Assembly (NCBI GenBank): GCA_003416985.1
Contig: QVIN01000003.1
Span: 558,001 to 622,000, forward strand
Source: Duganella sp. BJB480
GTDB lineage: Bacteria; Pseudomonadota; Gammaproteobacteria; Burkholderiales; Burkholderiaceae_D
Direction of reading: 5' to 3'
Length of the DNA: 64,000 bases
Notes under the pieces: generated by a model
What the model was told of the DNA's origin: nothing
Databases searched by the model: none
Seen by the model: only the letters and a program-made list of their open reading frames with translations
Made by a program: the position numbers and the translations under genes
Part shown: positions 63,581 to 64,000 of the stretch, in pieces
How positions within the stretch are numbered: position 1 is the stretch's first letter
Layout of the letters: each line of letters begins with the position of its first letter

Positions 63581-63632
63581 GATTTTCCTCGTTGGTTGGG
63601 TGAATGAAGTGTGCAGGCCTGAACTTAAGCGC

Positions 63633-63655
63633 AACTTAGTTCCTTGGACTAAGTT
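63633..63655. promoter_or_regulatory. operator-like palindrome upstream of the XRE-like gene
   Basis: AACTTAGT-N7-ACTAAGTT is a perfect 8-bp inverted repeat 53 bases upstream of the gene start. An extra AACTTA half-site lies at 63622-63627. It is a likely binding site for the adjacent HTH protein, perhaps in autoregulation. Confidence 0.45.
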
Positions 63656-63921
63656 TTTGTTTCAGCTAGCCTCTGCTGATTGCCTTTCGTGCAAGATAAT
63701 TCTATGCTCAAAAGGGCCTGTTTCCGCCGCTGTGCGCCGAGCGAAGATTGTTCGACATCAATCACGGGCTAGAAACCTTAGCAACAATGCTATTTCATCA
63801 CATGGGGCTGGAGGGTGTCGCACGCAAGAACTTGTAGGAAACTGTTACACAAAGCAAGTTCAGCTTTACACGGGCGGAAATGGGGAAAAGGCGGGGCCGG
63901 CGGAGGGCCGGCGCGGGCGGA
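63656..63921. other. intergenic region between the XRE-like gene and the partial end gene
   Basis: About 266 bases that hold no credible gene; with the palindrome region it forms a 340-base gap between genes. Near its right end a GCCGGC-loop-GCCGGC hairpin (63896-63912) is followed by four T on the minus strand and fits a weak terminator of the partial gene. Confidence 0.55.
63886..63912 (-). terminator. candidate terminator of the partial end gene
   Basis: The stem GCCGGC / GCCGGC with a 5-base loop is followed by CCCGCC and four T on the minus strand. It lies 10 bases past the partial gene's stop. The short T run makes it a weak call. Confidence 0.35.
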
Positions 63922-64000
63922 TCAGGCGGTGGTGTCGATGTGGCGGCCGACGGTCTTTTCGGTCTGGCGGCGGTCCTGCTGGGTATGCTTGTCGGCCGCC
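63922..64000 (-). CDS. partial gene, hypothetical (only C-terminal 25 residues)
   Basis: An open frame enters from the right edge and ends at 63922. The visible tail (ADKHTQQDRRQTEKTVGRHIDTTA) is polar and charged. The start lies outside the window. The family cannot be told; the GRHIDTTA ending resembles small motility-linked proteins only loosely. Confidence 0.45.
   Translation of the reverse strand, partial: AADKHTQQDRRQTEKTVGRHIDTTA

Overview
This is a 64 kb, gene-dense, high-GC chromosomal segment. Protein content points to a Gram-negative betaproteobacterium, most likely Oxalobacteraceae (Massilia/Duganella/Janthinobacterium-like). The signs are RND efflux, TRAP transport, many c-di-GMP and histidine-kinase proteins, a PEP-CTERM protein, and short GTCATTCCCGC palindromes. 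The placement is inferred from protein style, not from a search. No rRNA, CRISPR array, prophage or insertion sequence was found; there is one tRNA.

Layout. 1-10.5 kb: 3' end of a DAHP synthase gene, a NirD-like protein lacking its core, tsaD, a LysR/SDR divergent pair, a minus-strand four-gene operon (GAF-GGDEF, DUF427, AAA ATPase, membrane metal-dependent hydrolase), then DsbA-like, plsY and ybaK, and an exo/endonuclease-phosphatase protein. 10.5-19 kb: a GGDEF-EAL protein, an RND adaptor/pump pair, a small charged protein, ogt-xerD, and a 580-base non-coding region with a minus-strand terminator, a possible small RNA and an NtrC-like palindrome. 19-25 kb: a C4-dicarboxylate-type TRAP system (QM on plus, P on minus) with a DctS/DctR-like two-component pair, ending at a 39-bp inverted repeat. 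25-37 kb: housekeeping genes (DUF885 peptidase-like, queG, tsaE-amiC, mutarotase, alpha carbonic anhydrase, DedA, cyclophilin, mutL-miaA, VOC protein).

37-48.5 kb: tRNA-Met(CAT) with a clear promoter and terminator; a secreted protein made of two fused purine-nucleoside-permease-like domains; a sulfite module (SorA/SorB sulfite dehydrogenase, LysR regulator, YeiH exporter); and a trans-4-hydroxy-L-proline catabolic operon (epimerase, three-part D-hydroxyproline dehydrogenase, deaminase) with a divergent PAS-AraC regulator.

48.5-64 kb: an envelope operon of a DUF3857/transglutaminase/TPR protein followed by two tandem paralogous secreted proteins of about 404 residues; a LacI regulator and hexuronate-type MFS transporter; a second (MHS-type) MFS transporter; a ChaN-like lipoprotein with a thioredoxin; an orphan PEP-CTERM protein; a histidine kinase with DUF3224; a two-gene HDOD signalling unit; and a small HTH protein with a palindromic upstream element.

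No single spectacular new system is evident. The most interesting unexplained items are the DUF3857 plus paralog-pair operon, the double NUP-domain protein, the core-deleted NirD-like protein, the 39-bp inverted repeat and the candidate small RNA near 18.75 kb.
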